From Melghiribacillus thermohalophilus (GTDB lineage: Bacteria; Bacillota; Bacilli; Bacillales; Alkalibacillaceae), in assembly GCF_004342905.1 (NCBI RefSeq), contig NZ_SMAN01000021.1:1-61921 (forward strand): a stretch of DNA of 61,921 nt. The letters are read 5' to 3'. Both the position numbers and the translations under genes were made by a program. The notes under the pieces were generated by a model. It saw nothing but the letters and a program-made list of their open reading frames with translations. It was not told where the DNA came from and searched no databases. Shown piece by piece: positions 37,506 to 46,675 of the stretch; the stretch's first letter is position 1; each line of letters opens with the position of its first letter.

Positions 37506-38462
37506 TTGTCTTTTGCATCGGAAACAAAAAAGGAACTGACCAATATAGAAGTAGATACATGCTGTGCCCGGGCTGAGCTGGCTGCCCTGATTCGTATGAA
37601 CGGGTCCCTCTCTTATTCCAGCAGGCAATACGTTCTGGATGTACAGACAGAAAATGCAGCCATTGCCCAGCGGATCTATAAACTGATCAAAAAAAATTTT
37701 GATTATTCGATTGAATTGCTGGTACGCAAAAAAATGCGCCTGAAGAAAAACAATGTATATATTGTTCGCCTGAAAGAAAATGTCCGCTTTTTTTTAAAAG
37801 ATTTAGACATATTAGAGGAACCGTTCTCTTTTGTTCAGGATATTTCGCCGAAATATACGAAAAAAAAGTGCTGTCGCCGTTCGTATCTCAGAGGGGCTTT
37901 TCTCGCAGGTGGGTCGGTCAACAATCCGGAAACATCTTCCTACCACCTTGAAATTTCTACATTTTATAAAGAACATAATGATTCGTTGTGCGAGTTAATG
38001 AATTCCTTTGATCTTCATGCCCGAACGTTAAAGCGCAAAAAGGGATATATTACGTATCTGAAAGAAGCTGAAAAAATTACGGAATTTTTAAATGTTGTAG
38101 GTGCTCATCAGGCTCTTTTAAAATTTGAAGATGTGCGGATTATGAGGGATATGAGGAATTCCGTCAATCGCCTGGTAAACTGCGAAACCGCCAATTTAAA
38201 CAAAACGATTGGGGCGGCATTTCGACAGGTGGAGAATATAAAATATATTCAGAATACCGTTGGACTTGATGTTCTTCCGGATAAACTAAGAGAGATTGCG
38301 GAATTAAGGCTGGAACATCAGGATGTTACGTTAAAGGAACTGGGTGAAATGGTTTCGTCAGGAAAAATTAGCAAATCCGGGATCAACCATCGTTTGAGGA
38401 AAATAGACGAATACGCAGAAAAATTACGTAAAGGGGAAATGCCAAAAAAAGGTTCAACTTAA
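37506..38462 (+). CDS. whiA: WhiA sporulation/division regulator
   Basis: 318 residues: two LAGLIDADG-like N-terminal halves ([22 protein letters not shown] is the characteristic motif) and a C-terminal helix-turn-helix ([20 protein letters not shown]). DNA-binding protein affecting division and chromosome segregation. A TTG at 37506 is taken as start because GGAGGTG lies 6 nt upstream and the product then begins [11 protein letters not shown] as in B. subtilis; a GTG at 37482 lacks a ribosome binding site. Confidence 0.95.
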   Translation: MSFASETKKELTNIEVDTCCARAELAALIRMNGSLSYSSRQYVLDVQTENAAIAQRIYKLIKKNFDYSIELLVRKKMRLKKNNVYIVRLKENVRFFLKDLDILEEPFSFVQDISPKYTKKKCCRRSYLRGAFLAGGSVNNPETSSYHLEISTFYKEHNDSLCELMNSFDLHARTLKRKKGYITYLKEAEKITEFLNVVGAHQALLKFEDVRIMRDMRNSVNRLVNCETANLNKTIGAAFRQVENIKYIQNTVGLDVLPDKLREIAELRLEHQDVTLKELGEMVSSGKISKSGINHRLRKIDEYAEKLRKGEMPKKGST

Positions 38463-38603
38463 TTTCTTTTTAAAAATTTTCATGATATAATACAATCAAT
38501 TCATGAAGGCTTTCCCGTCCGAGAGGATTCTTTTCATAGCTGAAACGTAACAGCGCTTTCACAATTGACGGATCATTTTGTCATATAAGAGAGGAGTATG
38601 AGG

Positions 38604-38861
38604 GTGATCGAAAAAACGGTAACAGTCGGATTGAAAACAGGTTTACAGGCCAGACCAGCTGCCCAATTTGTACAGGAGGCAAACCGCTATTCATCTGATA
38701 TTTTCTTAAAAAAAGGAGATAAAAGGGTGAATGCAAAGAGCATCATGGGGCTGATGAGCCTTGCCATCGGAACTGGAGAGCAAATTACCCTGCAGGCAGA
38801 AGGTTCTGATGAAGAGGACGCCATTGATGCACTGGTCCGCTTTGTAAGCAAAGAGGAATAA
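38604..38861 (+). CDS. crh: HPr-like catabolite repression protein Crh
   Basis: 85 residues, the same length as B. subtilis Crh. Gln replaces the phosphotransfer histidine at position 15 (GLQARPAA), so it cannot take part in sugar transport, while the regulatory Ser46 (NAKSIMGLMSL) is present and would be phosphorylated by HprK to act as CcpA corepressor. The GTG at 38604 is preferred because AGAGGAG lies 8 nt upstream; the ATG at 38598 is too close to it. Confidence 0.95.
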   Translation: MIEKTVTVGLKTGLQARPAAQFVQEANRYSSDIFLKKGDKRVNAKSIMGLMSLAIGTGEQITLQAEGSDEEDAIDALVRFVSKEE

Positions 38862-38894
38862 CTTACATAAATATGTGATTCTTTGAACAAGTTG

Positions 38895-38924
38895 GCTGCC
38901 TGTTGTGATCAGGCAGCTTTTTTT
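38895..38924 (+). terminator. Rho-independent terminator after crh
   Basis: GCTGCCTG pairs with CAGGCAGC across a 7-nt loop, then seven T residues. Confidence 0.88.
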
Positions 38925-39011
38925 GCCATATATGAAAAATTTACTAATCGGAGAAGGTTTCATAAGCATAAGAGGTGGCTAGCTGAACCGCCAAAAATGA
39001 TAGATAACGTT

Positions 39012-39060
39012 AAAAGAACCATCCCTCAGTGATCAATGAACGTTCACTGAGGGATGGTTT
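39012..39060 (-). terminator. Terminator of clpP
   Basis: A long inverted repeat, AACCATCCCTCAGTGA against TCACTGAGGGATGGTT, with a T-rich tail on the reverse strand just beyond the clpP stop. It can also serve forward transcription. Confidence 0.78.
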
Positions 39061-39067
39061 CTGTCAT

Positions 39068-39652
39068 TTATCGTTTGCTCTCCATGACTTTGTCAATTAA
39101 TCCATAGTCTTTTGCCTTATCGGCAGTCATAAAGAAATCCCGGTCTGTATCCCGTTCAATAACTTCCAGCGGCTGACCGGTGCGATCGGCCAGAATTTGA
39201 TTAATTTTATCGCGCATTTCCATAATCCGTTTGGCATGAATCTGTATGTCTGCAGCCTGACCCTGGGTTCCGCCGAGTGGCTGGTGAATCATTACTTCAC
39301 TGTTTGGCAGGGCATAACGCTTTCCCTTTGCGCCGGCTGCGAGCAGAAATGCTCCCATAGAAGCTGCCATGCCGATACAAATGGTCGATACATCTGGTTT
39401 AATAAATTGCATCGTATCGTAAATGGCCATACCTGCTGTAATGGAACCACCCGGTGAATTAATGTAAAGGGAAATATCTTTTTCTGGGTCTTCTGCTGCC
39501 AAAAACAACATCTGTGCCACTACAGAGTTCGCTACATTATCATCAATCGGGCTTCCGATCATAATGATACGGTCTTTTAAAAGTCTTGAGTAGATATCGT
39601 AAGCACGTTCTCCGCGGTTGGTTTGCTCAATGACAGTTGGGATTAAATTCAT
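39068..39652 (-). CDS. clpP: ATP-dependent Clp protease proteolytic subunit
   Basis: 194-residue serine protease forming the double-ring chamber used with ClpC, ClpX and ClpE. The catalytic triad is visible: Ser98 in GMAASMGAF, His123 in MIHQPLGG, Asp near 172 in [18 protein letters not shown] lies about 8 nt ahead of the ATG at 39652. A CtsR box overlaps its promoter. Regulation by CtsR is established in Bacillus. Confidence 0.97.
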   Translation of the reverse strand: MNLIPTVIEQTNRGERAYDIYSRLLKDRIIMIGSPIDDNVANSVVAQMLFLAAEDPEKDISLYINSPGGSITAGMAIYDTMQFIKPDVSTICIGMAASMGAFLLAAGAKGKRYALPNSEVMIHQPLGGTQGQAADIQIHAKRIMEMRDKINQILADRTGQPLEVIERDTDRDFFMTADKAKDYGLIDKVMESKR

Positions 39653-39695
39653 TGAAAATTCCTCCTTTGAGTGGATAACTTTGTTTCTAATGTTT

Positions 39696-39725
39696 ATCAT
39701 ACATATTTGGTCAATAAAGGTCAAA
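39696..39725 (-). promoter_or_regulatory. clpP promoter with CtsR operator
   Basis: On the reverse strand TTGACC (39724-39719), 17-nt spacer, TATGAT (39701-39696). The forward strand at 39709-39725 reads GGTCAATAAAGGTCAAA, the CtsR tandem heptad (GGTCAAA NAN GGTCAAA) with one mismatch, lying over the -35. Repression in the absence of heat stress is expected. Confidence 0.82.
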
Positions 39726-39922
39726 CAAAAAGAACTTACTTTTCAGTATTATATGTATTCGGTTTATGTTCATGATATTTCCCTTTCAACCCCTGATGTA
39801 AACCAGTCTTTATATATCATCGACCTTCCTTGACGAATCTATACCGTCCAGGTTTGGAAAAACAATGAATTTACACCTGTTATAAAACGGAAAATCCACC
39901 AGCGGTCTTTTTAATAAACCTC

Positions 39923-39951
39923 TTGCATTTTTCTCTAGAGGTCAGTATAAT
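39923..39951 (+). promoter_or_regulatory. Sigma-A promoter of tRNA-Arg
   Basis: TTGCAT (39923-39928), 17-nt spacer, TATAAT (39946-39951), 21 bp ahead of the tRNA. Confidence 0.78.
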
Positions 39952-39972
39952 AACTTATGCCGTTTAAAAAAT

Positions 39973-40048
39973 GCGCTCGTAGCTCAGCTGGATAGAGCGG
40001 TGGATTCCGGTTCCACGTCTGCCGGGGGTTCGAATCCCTCCGAGCGCG
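39973..40048 (+). tRNA. tRNA-Arg (anticodon CCG)
   Basis: Full cloverleaf: acceptor GCGCTCG/CGAGCGC with discriminator G, D stem GCTC/GAGC, anticodon stem GTGGA/TCCAC with loop TTCCGGT (anticodon CCG, reads CGG), T loop TTCGAAT. The CCA end is not encoded. Single tRNA gene with its own promoter and terminator. Confidence 0.95.
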
Positions 40049-40065
40049 CTACATAAAACCAGGTG

Positions 40066-40106
40066 CAGCAAGGGTTTGAGGTGATCTCAGACCCTTGCTG
40101 TTTTTT
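40066..40106 (+). terminator. Terminator after tRNA-Arg
   Basis: CAGCAAGGGT and ACCCTTGCTG form a long stem, followed by six T residues. Confidence 0.88.
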
Positions 40107-40257
40107 GTTGCAGGACGGATAGGTACGCTTTTTTTAAACAGAAATAAACAAAATATTTTAAAAAATCGCAAATATTCGTTAAAATATGATTTGACGCGAC
40201 ATTTCTTTTTGGCATACGCTTACAAAGTACAATGGAGAAAGGGTGTAAGCTAAGGCC

Positions 40258-40431
40258 TTGAAAAGCATTCAAAGGTTATCTGATGATCAATTGTTGGAAG
40301 CTTATCAAATGGCGAAAAAACTTGGGCTGGATGAAACTTTCCTTCACTTGCTACAAGAAGAAATCATGAAGCGGGACAGGAAGATGAGCCTGCACGTGAG
40401 GAAAGGAGGAGCGGAAACTAGAAAAAAGTAA
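40258..40431 (+). CDS. sda: Sporulation checkpoint protein Sda-like
   Basis: 57-residue protein starting at a TTG. The core QRLSDDQLLEAYQMAKKLGL and FLHLLQEEIMKR matches the two-helix hairpin of Sda (LSDELL...FIELIENEIKRR in B. subtilis), which inhibits the kinase KinA so that cells do not sporulate while replication is troubled. It has about 10 extra basic residues at the C-terminus. AAAGGGTG lies about 14 nt upstream, a long spacing. In B. subtilis sda is controlled by DnaA; I see no DnaA box here. Confidence 0.75.
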   Translation: MKSIQRLSDDQLLEAYQMAKKLGLDETFLHLLQEEIMKRDRKMSLHVRKGGAETRKK

Positions 40432-40888
40432 TCTGTTTTCTCGTTTAGGTGTATTCGGCTTTGGCCAATGATGAATGGGGGAATAAGTTACCATGTTTTC
40501 TTCACTAGAATCCTCGCAGGAGTAGATAGGTTCCATGGTACAATTGAACGTTTGTCCAGCACCTTAAAGTAACGCTTCATGAATTGTTTATTGTACATCG
40601 AGATAAAAGTGATCTGGAAAAACTATACAGAGTAGATCTGGTTCTTTACTACATTGATTTACAGGCCGAAAAAAAAAGCACCGAACAAATAAAAAAGTCC
40701 GACCAGCGTACATAGTGGCATTTCTTTTCACACTGTCACCGAATCAGTTGAAAAATCAAATGAAAGACCATCCGCCACAAATCAGGTTGCCGTGGGAATA
40801 GTATTACTGAATTACCTGAATCTGCATCTATAACTTTCCTTTCCATAAGGAAAATTAAACTTATATCCTGTGGAAAGGAGGGGTAATT
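40432..40888. other. Intergenic region between sda and the yfhD-like gene
   Basis: No assignable gene. A forward frame from a TTG at 40584 to TAG at 40715 (43 codons, reading LYRVDLVLYYIDLQAEKKS in the middle) looks somewhat gene-like but has no ribosome binding site and may be a remnant. Confidence 0.35.
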
Positions 40889-41071
40889 TTGGGCAGAGAT
40901 GATCGCCGCAGAGCGAGAGATAAAAATCAGCCTAAACTTCCCCAGACACCCCGCCGTGATCTGGCACCTGATGGTCTGGATATAGAATTTTCAAGAGAAC
41001 TCGCGGATGTTGAAGATTTAGAAGCTCAGCAGCGTGCCCGGGAGGCTGAGGAAAGGGTTCGTAATGACTAA
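40889..41071 (+). CDS. YfhD-like small protein
   Basis: 60 residues, highly charged: MGRDDRRRARDKNQPKLPQT at the start and EFSRELADVEDLEAQQRA near the end, the pattern of the YfhD family of small Bacillus proteins of unknown function. TTG start with AAAGGAGGGG about 7 nt upstream, a very strong ribosome binding site. Terminator follows. Confidence 0.75.
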   Translation: MGRDDRRRARDKNQPKLPQTPRRDLAPDGLDIEFSRELADVEDLEAQQRAREAEERVRND

Positions 41072-41077
41072 TCGTAT

Positions 41078-41114
41078 ATGCAGGTGTCCCATTGCGGGCG
41101 GCCTGCATTTTTAT
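41078..41114 (+). terminator. Terminator after the yfhD-like gene
   Basis: ATGCAGG pairs with CCTGCAT over a 17-nt loop (inner CCC/GGG can extend it), then TTTTAT. Confidence 0.6.
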
Positions 41115-41281
41115 TTCTGGTTTTCCAGTGAACTTCATAAGTTTTGCAGGGGACGTCCATTGTTTTCTTATGATAAAATAGTGTTGGCCGCAACATGTTT
41201 TGTAAAAGGATTGAATCCTAAAACGATAGCCTTTCATTATCAGGTGTTTGATTCAATAAATCCGGTGAAAAGGTGAGAAGT

Positions 41282-42577
41282 ATGGAACAAAAACTTACTC
41301 AGGAGCAGAAACTGACATGGCGGATGACACAGCAATTAAGCCAGGCTATCGAAATTCTTCAATACAATGGGTATGATCTTCATCAGTATTTGCAGGAACA
41401 AATGAATGAGAATCCCCTGATAGAAGTAGAAACCACAGGTGAAGAACAGTTTTCGTCCATTCGCCGCCGGTTCGTTTCACATGGGACGGATTTACCAGAA
41501 GACTTTTTTGCCCCTCCAAAATCCCTTTATGATTTAGTAAAAGAACAGATGGTCCATTATCAGCTTACCCCAGAACAGAGAAACATCCTCGAATACGGCA
41601 TAGATTCCCTGGATGAGCGGGGATATTTGACGGTTTCACTTGAAGAATGGGCCGATCATTGTAACTCAACGATTCATTTAACTGAGGAATGTCTTCATAT
41701 TCTTCAGTCCATGGACCCTCCAGGCATCGGGGCACGTTCCCTCCAGGAATGTTTGACTTTGCAATTAATCAGAAAACAAAAACCAGAACCATTCATTGAT
41801 CTAGTTCAAAACCATATTGACTGGGTTGCCGACCATAACGTTGGCCAAATTGCGCAAACATATAACATTTCCCAGGAAGAGGCAGCTGAATTGATCCAGG
41901 AAATTCAATCCTTAACGCCCCACCCTGGTTTGCAGCTGCAGCAAAAAAAATCTGATTATATTATCCCGGACGGGGAAGTGATCCGGGAACAGGGAATCTG
42001 GAAAGTGAAATTGTACGTCTGGAATTCGCCCAGAGTATCCATTGATCGGTCTTATCTGGTTCAGGAACAACTGGATCAAGAAACAAAGGAATTTGTAAAT
42101 AAATTTATCCGCCACGGGAACTGGCTGATTCGAGCCTTAGAAACACGCAGACAAAACCTTTTAAACGTATTTGAAAAGGTGGTGGAAAAACAGGTTGCTT
42201 TTTTTCATTATGGCTCTCCAATGCTGAGGCCTCTTACTCTTCAAGAGGTTGCAGGAGAAATTGGCCTTCATGTATCAACCGTTAGCCGTGCTGTAAAGGA
42301 TAAATATTTACAAACTCCTCATGGGGTTTTTCCGGTGAAATTTTTTTTCCAGCAGGGGATACAAAAAAAGGACGGAGGACTGGCCAGCGCTCATTTCACA
42401 CAAGTGTTGATTCGGGAGCTCGTGGCAGGGGAAGATCCGTCATCGCCTTTATCGGACGAACAGATCAGGGAGAAGCTGAAGAAAGGTTTTGGTATTCATA
42501 TTTCCCGGAGAACGGTAGCAAAATACCGGGAATTCATGCATATTCCATCTTCATTCAAACGAAAGAGGAGAGGCTAA
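41282..42577 (+). CDS. sigL: RNA polymerase sigma-54 factor
   Basis: 431 residues, close to B. subtilis SigL (436). Region I is Gln-rich (LTQEQKLTWRMTQQLSQAIE), the core-binding part follows, then the helix-turn-helix with TVSRAVKDKYLQTP and the RpoN box ISRRTVAKYREFMHIPSS. AAAGGTG lies 8 nt ahead of the ATG. Sigma-54 needs an enhancer-binding activator; none is encoded in this window. Confidence 0.96.
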   Translation: MEQKLTQEQKLTWRMTQQLSQAIEILQYNGYDLHQYLQEQMNENPLIEVETTGEEQFSSIRRRFVSHGTDLPEDFFAPPKSLYDLVKEQMVHYQLTPEQRNILEYGIDSLDERGYLTVSLEEWADHCNSTIHLTEECLHILQSMDPPGIGARSLQECLTLQLIRKQKPEPFIDLVQNHIDWVADHNVGQIAQTYNISQEEAAELIQEIQSLTPHPGLQLQQKKSDYIIPDGEVIREQGIWKVKLYVWNSPRVSIDRSYLVQEQLDQETKEFVNKFIRHGNWLIRALETRRQNLLNVFEKVVEKQVAFFHYGSPMLRPLTLQEVAGEIGLHVSTVSRAVKDKYLQTPHGVFPVKFFFQQGIQKKDGGLASAHFTQVLIRELVAGEDPSSPLSDEQIREKLKKGFGIHISRRTVAKYREFMHIPSSFKRKRRG

Positions 42578-42578
42578 C

Positions 42579-42827
42579 ATGCAGGAACTTCATTTTTATA
42601 TGCGGAACAACTGTCCGTTATGTGAAGAAGCAAAGACCTTGCTCGAACTTTTTCATGATGATTGGTCCTTTCGTATTATAGAACATGACATTGAACAGGA
42701 TGATCATCTTTTGGAACGCTATCACATAAAAATCCCTGTTATAGCCATTCATGAAGAGGAGCTTGATGCCAGCGAAATTAATTATGAATCTCTCGAAAAG
42801 TTTCTCAAAAAGCATTGCGGTTCTTAA
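42579..42827 (+). CDS. Glutaredoxin-like protein
   Basis: 82 residues with a thioredoxin fold and the redox motif CPLC (NNCPLCEEAK), then the cis-proline region KIPVIAIHEEE. Similar to small glutaredoxin-family (DUF836) proteins often placed behind sigL. Its ribosome binding site GAGGAGAGG lies in the end of sigL and only one base separates the genes, so translation is probably coupled. Confidence 0.82.
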   Translation: MQELHFYMRNNCPLCEEAKTLLELFHDDWSFRIIEHDIEQDDHLLERYHIKIPVIAIHEEELDASEINYESLEKFLKKHCGS

Positions 42828-43021
42828 CAAGGTATGTTGGAAGTATTCAAAAAAAATTGTAATGGAAATGTTAATGAGTTGTAAAATATCCATGAATTCG
42901 CTTTGTATCAATGGTTTTCGGACTAGCTAAGCATTTGTTCCTGCTTGCACCCCCTGTTAAAAAATGATTGAATGGTCAATGATTATCATATAGAAGCTAT
43001 TTTAGAAGGAGTGTTTGGGAT

Positions 43022-43684
43022 TTGTTTAAAAAAGTGACATCCATCGGGGTTGTATTTTTGCTCATCTTTGTCGCAGCATGTGCCGATGGAGAAGAGAAAA
43101 GCGAAGAGGATATCACCGATGATACCATAGTCGCAACTGTGAACGGGATGGAAATCAAAGGTGAGGATTATAATTTCGCTTATGAACAGCTCGAACAGCT
43201 TTATGAACAGACTGGACAGGACCTTGAAGATGAAGAGATAGCAGAAACGATTAAAGAAACGGTACTTGAACAATTAATCGGCCAGACGGTCCTGTTATAT
43301 TATGCCGAGCAGAATGGATTTGAAGCTGAGGATGAGGAAGTGGAACAGGAACTGAACACGATTAAAGAACAGTATGAGGAAGACGAATTTGCCAGAGTTC
43401 TTGAAGATAGTGGAATCACCGAAGAGCAGCTTCGGGAGGAAATGGCCAATCAGATTAAAACCAATAAGTTTATTGATCAAGAAATCGGATCAATAGATGT
43501 ATCTGAGGAAGAGGTTCAGGAATACTATGAAACCTATAAAGAACAAATGGGTGAAGAAGCGAAAGAACTTGAAGATGTGGAAGAGGTCATTAAACGTGAA
43601 CTGGAAAATCAAAAAAGACAGGAAAAAGCAAAAGAAATTGTTGATGAATTAAAGGAGAAAAGTGATATTGAGATTCTCATCTAA
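43022..43684 (+). CDS. SurA N-terminal domain lipoprotein
   Basis: 220-residue exported lipoprotein. A signal ends at the lipobox VAAC (Cys20), followed by a short acidic linker and a SurA-type chaperone domain (TVNGMEIKGEDYNFAYEQ, helices to about 150). No parvulin isomerase domain is present, unlike PrsA. Very acidic overall. TTG start with AGAAGGAG upstream. Likely role: folding helper outside the membrane; substrate unknown. Confidence 0.78.
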   Translation: MFKKVTSIGVVFLLIFVAACADGEEKSEEDITDDTIVATVNGMEIKGEDYNFAYEQLEQLYEQTGQDLEDEEIAETIKETVLEQLIGQTVLLYYAEQNGFEAEDEEVEQELNTIKEQYEEDEFARVLEDSGITEEQLREEMANQIKTNKFIDQEIGSIDVSEEEVQEYYETYKEQMGEEAKELEDVEEVIKRELENQKRQEKAKEIVDELKEKSDIEILI

Positions 43685-43731
43685 AGCTTTATGATCACGA
43701 AAGATCCCTATAATGAAATGAAATTGGCATG

Positions 43732-43770
43732 CCCCGGTAAAATGGAACGATTTTATGCGGGGGGTTTTTG
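43732..43770 (+). terminator. Terminator after the SurA-like lipoprotein
   Basis: CCCCGGTAAAAT pairs with ATTTTATGCGGGG with one internal mismatch, then TTTTTG. Confidence 0.78.
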
Positions 43771-43939
43771 TCATCGGAGCACCCTCCCTGAAAGGCCTGG
43801 TTTCTTCGCCCTCGGGCTCATGGGTGCTTTTCGCTTTATTGGGTGATAACCAGTCACCTGTGAATAAAGAGAGTGGGCCTGTCTCGATCCGCTCTTTCAA
43901 CAAGCTGGCAGGGAATCATTCGTTTTAAGAGGTGATTCC

Positions 43940-44920
43940 ATGGGAAGGAGTAAGCAAAGGATTGATTACTTCGATAATGCCAGGTTTATATTGATTTTTT
44001 TAGTGGTGGTGGGGCATATGATCAGTCCTTACCGGCACGAAAGCGCGTTTTTGGAAGCTTTTTATAAGTTTATTTATACTTTTCACATGCCAGCCTTTAT
44101 TTTGATTTCCGGTTTTTTTGCCAAGAAGATTTTTGAAAAAGGATATTTGTTAAAAGTGTTTCAGAAAGTGTTGCTTCCTTATTTTATTTTTCAGCTGATT
44201 TATACAGCTTTTTATACGATTCAGGATGATGAGTTTGAATTTACCCTGTTTGACCCTCACTGGACGCTGTGGTTTTTGGTCAGTTTGGCGAGCTGGCACC
44301 TTTTGCTTCTGATTTTTATCCGTATTCGGTATTCCCTTTTCATTGCAGTCGGAATAGGGGCACTGATTGGAACTGTCCCATTTATAGGAACATACTTAAG
44401 TTTGTCTAGAACGTTTGTTTTCTTTCCAATTTTTTTACTGGGGTACTATCTCGATCAAAAACAGTTTGAACGCTTAAGTCATCGAAATTACCGGATTCCA
44501 GGAGCCATTAGCCTGATTCTCCTGTTCACTTCCTACTATGTGTTTTTACGGGATTTGCCGAGAGAATGGCTTTTTGCTTCTTCATCTTATGCTGATTTGG
44601 GTGTGCATGCAGATGATGGGGTATGGATCAGGTTAAGTATCTATGCGATTGTTTTCATTGGGACGTTTGCCTTTTTATCCATTGTTCCCAAACAAAAATT
44701 ATTTTTTACAAAACTGGGTGAGCGGACTCTCTATGTTTATTTACTCCATGGCTTAGTCCTTAAAATTCTTGACCGAACCCCTATTTTGGAAATGTTTGTT
44801 GACAGAAATATTCCTATCATGCTGTTTCTGATCGGATTTATGATTACCTGGATACTGGCATCCAGACCGGTCATCAAAGCAGCCCGTGTAATTGTTGAAC
44901 CAGGTAAATCGATATTTTAG
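43940..44920 (+). CDS. Acyltransferase 3 family membrane protein
   Basis: 326 residues with about ten membrane helices. The N-terminal motif FDNARFILIFLVVVGHM is the hallmark of acyltransferase_3 proteins, which move acyl groups onto surface polysaccharides, lipids or sugars; the catalytic His is in VVGHM. The acceptor is unknown. AAGAGGTG lies about 8 nt ahead of the ATG. Single gene with a terminator over its stop. Confidence 0.82.
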   Translation: MGRSKQRIDYFDNARFILIFLVVVGHMISPYRHESAFLEAFYKFIYTFHMPAFILISGFFAKKIFEKGYLLKVFQKVLLPYFIFQLIYTAFYTIQDDEFEFTLFDPHWTLWFLVSLASWHLLLLIFIRIRYSLFIAVGIGALIGTVPFIGTYLSLSRTFVFFPIFLLGYYLDQKQFERLSHRNYRIPGAISLILLFTSYYVFLRDLPREWLFASSSYADLGVHADDGVWIRLSIYAIVFIGTFAFLSIVPKQKLFFTKLGERTLYVYLLHGLVLKILDRTPILEMFVDRNIPIMLFLIGFMITWILASRPVIKAARVIVEPGKSIF

Positions 44921-44937
44921 CCTGGTTCAACTTTTTT
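44895..44937 (+). terminator. Terminator overlapping the acyltransferase stop
   Basis: TTGAACCAGG (44895-44904) pairs with CCTGGTTCAA (44921-44930), then C and T residues. Confidence 0.82.
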
Positions 44938-44979
44938 CAGCACTGAGTGGAGGTTCAAATACGGTCAGGTAAAAAAGGT

Positions 44980-44988
44980 TTCGTGAAG
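44980..44988 (+). repeat. Left target-site duplication of the IS
   Basis: TTCGTGAAG, repeated at 46660-46668 immediately outside the other end of the element (the match extends two more bases, CT). Confidence 0.8.
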
Positions 44989-45103
44989 CTATGTGTAAAA
45001 TTGTTCTCGAGGGTATGTAAGCTAAATTATGGCAAAAAAAGAGAAGGCACTCTATCATAAATGTATGCTTGGACGGCAAATACATTTAGAAAGAGGCCTT
45101 CTC

Positions 45104-46516
45104 ATGGAAAAGATTATATCAAATTTATATAAAATAATAAAGAGAGCTGAAAACTTAATCGACCTCGAAGAATGCATCAAGACGTATATGCATGAGGTAT
45201 TTGCGACATTGTTGGGGGACGTTTTTACTCAGTTGGATCAGGCCATTAAGAAACAAAAACAGGAAACAGGCTGGACTGTCATCAGAGATGATGAAAAAAC
45301 GGTTCAATTTACCTTTGGGAGCGTAACCTTCCGTCATACATCGATGAGAGATGGAAAAGGGGAATGCAGACATCCGTTGGATGAGTGGTTAGGGTTGAGA
45401 AAATACCAGCGTCACAGTTCATTAGTGGAAGTGAAAGTAGCGGAAATGGCCAGTGAAATGGACTATCGTGAAGCGGCACGGGTTTTAAAAGAGTGGACCG
45501 CTGTAAATCTTAGTCATACGACTGTGGGAAGTATTGTGAGGCATGTAGGAGAAGCACAGGCACAGGCGGATCAAGAAATGGTGGAAGAGTTGGAGGAGGC
45601 TGCCTCTCTGCCAGAAGGGAAAGAGGTAGACTTTTTATACGCAGAGGCAGACGGTGTGTTTGTACGCGGCACAGAAAAGAAAAAAAGCCATGAGGTTCGT
45701 CACGCAGTGATCCATGAAGGATGGGACCGGAATGGAAAACGGGTCTCATTAAGGAACCCAAAAGTGATCATGACCATGCAAGACACAGCGGAATTTTGGA
45801 AAGAAGTTCAAGCTTTTACGGCTCATCATTATTCTCTAGAAAATGCGCAAATGGTGAGTAATAGTGATGGTGGGGCAGGATATACGGCAGAGAAATTTCA
45901 AGAAGCATTTTCCCAGTCGAAATACCCGGTGTTGAATCAATTAGATCCTTACCACGTTTCCCAGGCTCTAAATCGTACATTTGGTGCAGGGAAGAATCCA
46001 TTTAAAGATGGTGTAAGAAAAGCCATAAACGAACATAATCAGGATGATTTTAAGCTTTGGGTGGACACGTTTGAAAGTACGCTGGAAGAAGAAAAAACCA
46101 TTGAGAAGCTCAACTCATTCCGAACGTATATTACTCAGAACTGGGACCGAATATTTGACTGGAGAGAAAAGGTCGAGAATCCGCCTAAAGATGCGCGAAG
46201 TCTAGGAGCTATGGAGTCGAATCAACGGCACATTTCGTTCCGTATGAAGAAACGGGGAATGCATTGGAGCAAAGCAGGCGGAGAGGGAATGGTGAAAGTG
46301 ATCCAGGGAATATTAAATGGAACATTACGAAACGTGTATTTGAAGCACCAAACAAAGCGAAGTAAGCGAAAGCAACGTCACGTAAAACAGACTGTCCGAA
46401 TAGCACAGATCCTTCGTCAGCCAACACGAACATCGGTCGGGATAAAACAAGGGTCTATCAGCATATATACCGCTCATTCATCCGCAATCGGAAAATTAAT
46501 GAAGAGCTTTCGATAA
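45104..46516 (+). CDS. ISLre2-family transposase (UPF0236)
   Basis: 470 residues, the normal size of UPF0236/ISLre2 transposases. Family hallmarks: VTFRHTSMRDGKGECRHPLD near residue 90, FLYAEADGVFV, VSNSDGGAGY and LDPYHVSQALNRTF, then a basic C-terminus. The ATG at 45104 begins MEKIISNLYKII behind AAGAGG; an upstream ATG at 45029 would add 25 residues lacking family resemblance. No frameshift, so probably active. Confidence 0.9.
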   Translation: MEKIISNLYKIIKRAENLIDLEECIKTYMHEVFATLLGDVFTQLDQAIKKQKQETGWTVIRDDEKTVQFTFGSVTFRHTSMRDGKGECRHPLDEWLGLRKYQRHSSLVEVKVAEMASEMDYREAARVLKEWTAVNLSHTTVGSIVRHVGEAQAQADQEMVEELEEAASLPEGKEVDFLYAEADGVFVRGTEKKKSHEVRHAVIHEGWDRNGKRVSLRNPKVIMTMQDTAEFWKEVQAFTAHHYSLENAQMVSNSDGGAGYTAEKFQEAFSQSKYPVLNQLDPYHVSQALNRTFGAGKNPFKDGVRKAINEHNQDDFKLWVDTFESTLEEEKTIEKLNSFRTYITQNWDRIFDWREKVENPPKDARSLGAMESNQRHISFRMKKRGMHWSKAGGEGMVKVIQGILNGTLRNVYLKHQTKRSKRKQRHVKQTVRIAQILRQPTRTSVGIKQGSISIYTAHSSAIGKLMKSFR

Positions 46517-46524
46517 TCCCCTTG

Positions 46525-46560
46525 AAGATGGGGTTTTTGTAACATAACCCCATCTTCGAG
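46525..46560 (+). terminator. Hairpin inside the IS, behind the transposase
   Basis: GAAGATGGGGTT pairs with AACCCCATCTTC. No T-run on the forward side; it may limit read-through between the IS and its flanks. Confidence 0.5.
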
Positions 46561-46659
46561 GCCAGCAAGCGATAGCGCGGTAGCCTAGAAAAAGTGTACA
46601 AAAATAGAGTGCTGGATTTAGCATGATAAAAACAACATCGAGAAAAACTTGACACATAC

Positions 46660-46668
46660 TTCGTGAAG
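46660..46668 (+). repeat. Right target-site duplication of the IS
   Basis: TTCGTGAAG, identical to 44980-44988; it ends only 7 bp ahead of the cggR -35 element. Confidence 0.8.
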
Positions 46669-46675
46669 CTAGCCA

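Larger units (their letters stand above)
39653..39972. other. Divergent intergenic region between clpP and tRNA-Arg
   Basis: Contains the reverse clpP promoter with its CtsR box and, at the right end, the forward tRNA promoter. The middle 190 bp show nothing I can name. Confidence 0.5.
44989..46659 (+). mobile_element. ISLre2-family insertion sequence, complete
   Basis: 1671 bp with one transposase gene. Terminal inverted repeats: left CTATGTGTAAAATTGTTCTC, right end (reverse complement) GTATGTGTCAAGTTTTTCTC, 4 mismatches in 20. Flanked by 9-bp direct repeats TTCGTGAAG. It lies between the acyltransferase gene and the cggR promoter and interrupts no gene. Intact ends, open transposase and perfect duplications point to a fairly recent insertion. 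Confidence 0.88.

Noticed and set aside
38550-38566. Possible catabolite-responsive (cre) element upstream of crh
   Set aside because: At least two mismatches at conserved positions of the cre consensus.
40584-40715. Forward 43-codon frame between sda and the yfhD-like gene
   Set aside because: Somewhat gene-like residues but no ribosome binding site and no family recognised; only mentioned in the intergenic entry.
43649-43903. Reverse 84-codon frame between the SurA-like lipoprotein and the acyltransferase
   Set aside because: Overlaps the end of the lipoprotein gene and its terminator; no start signal.
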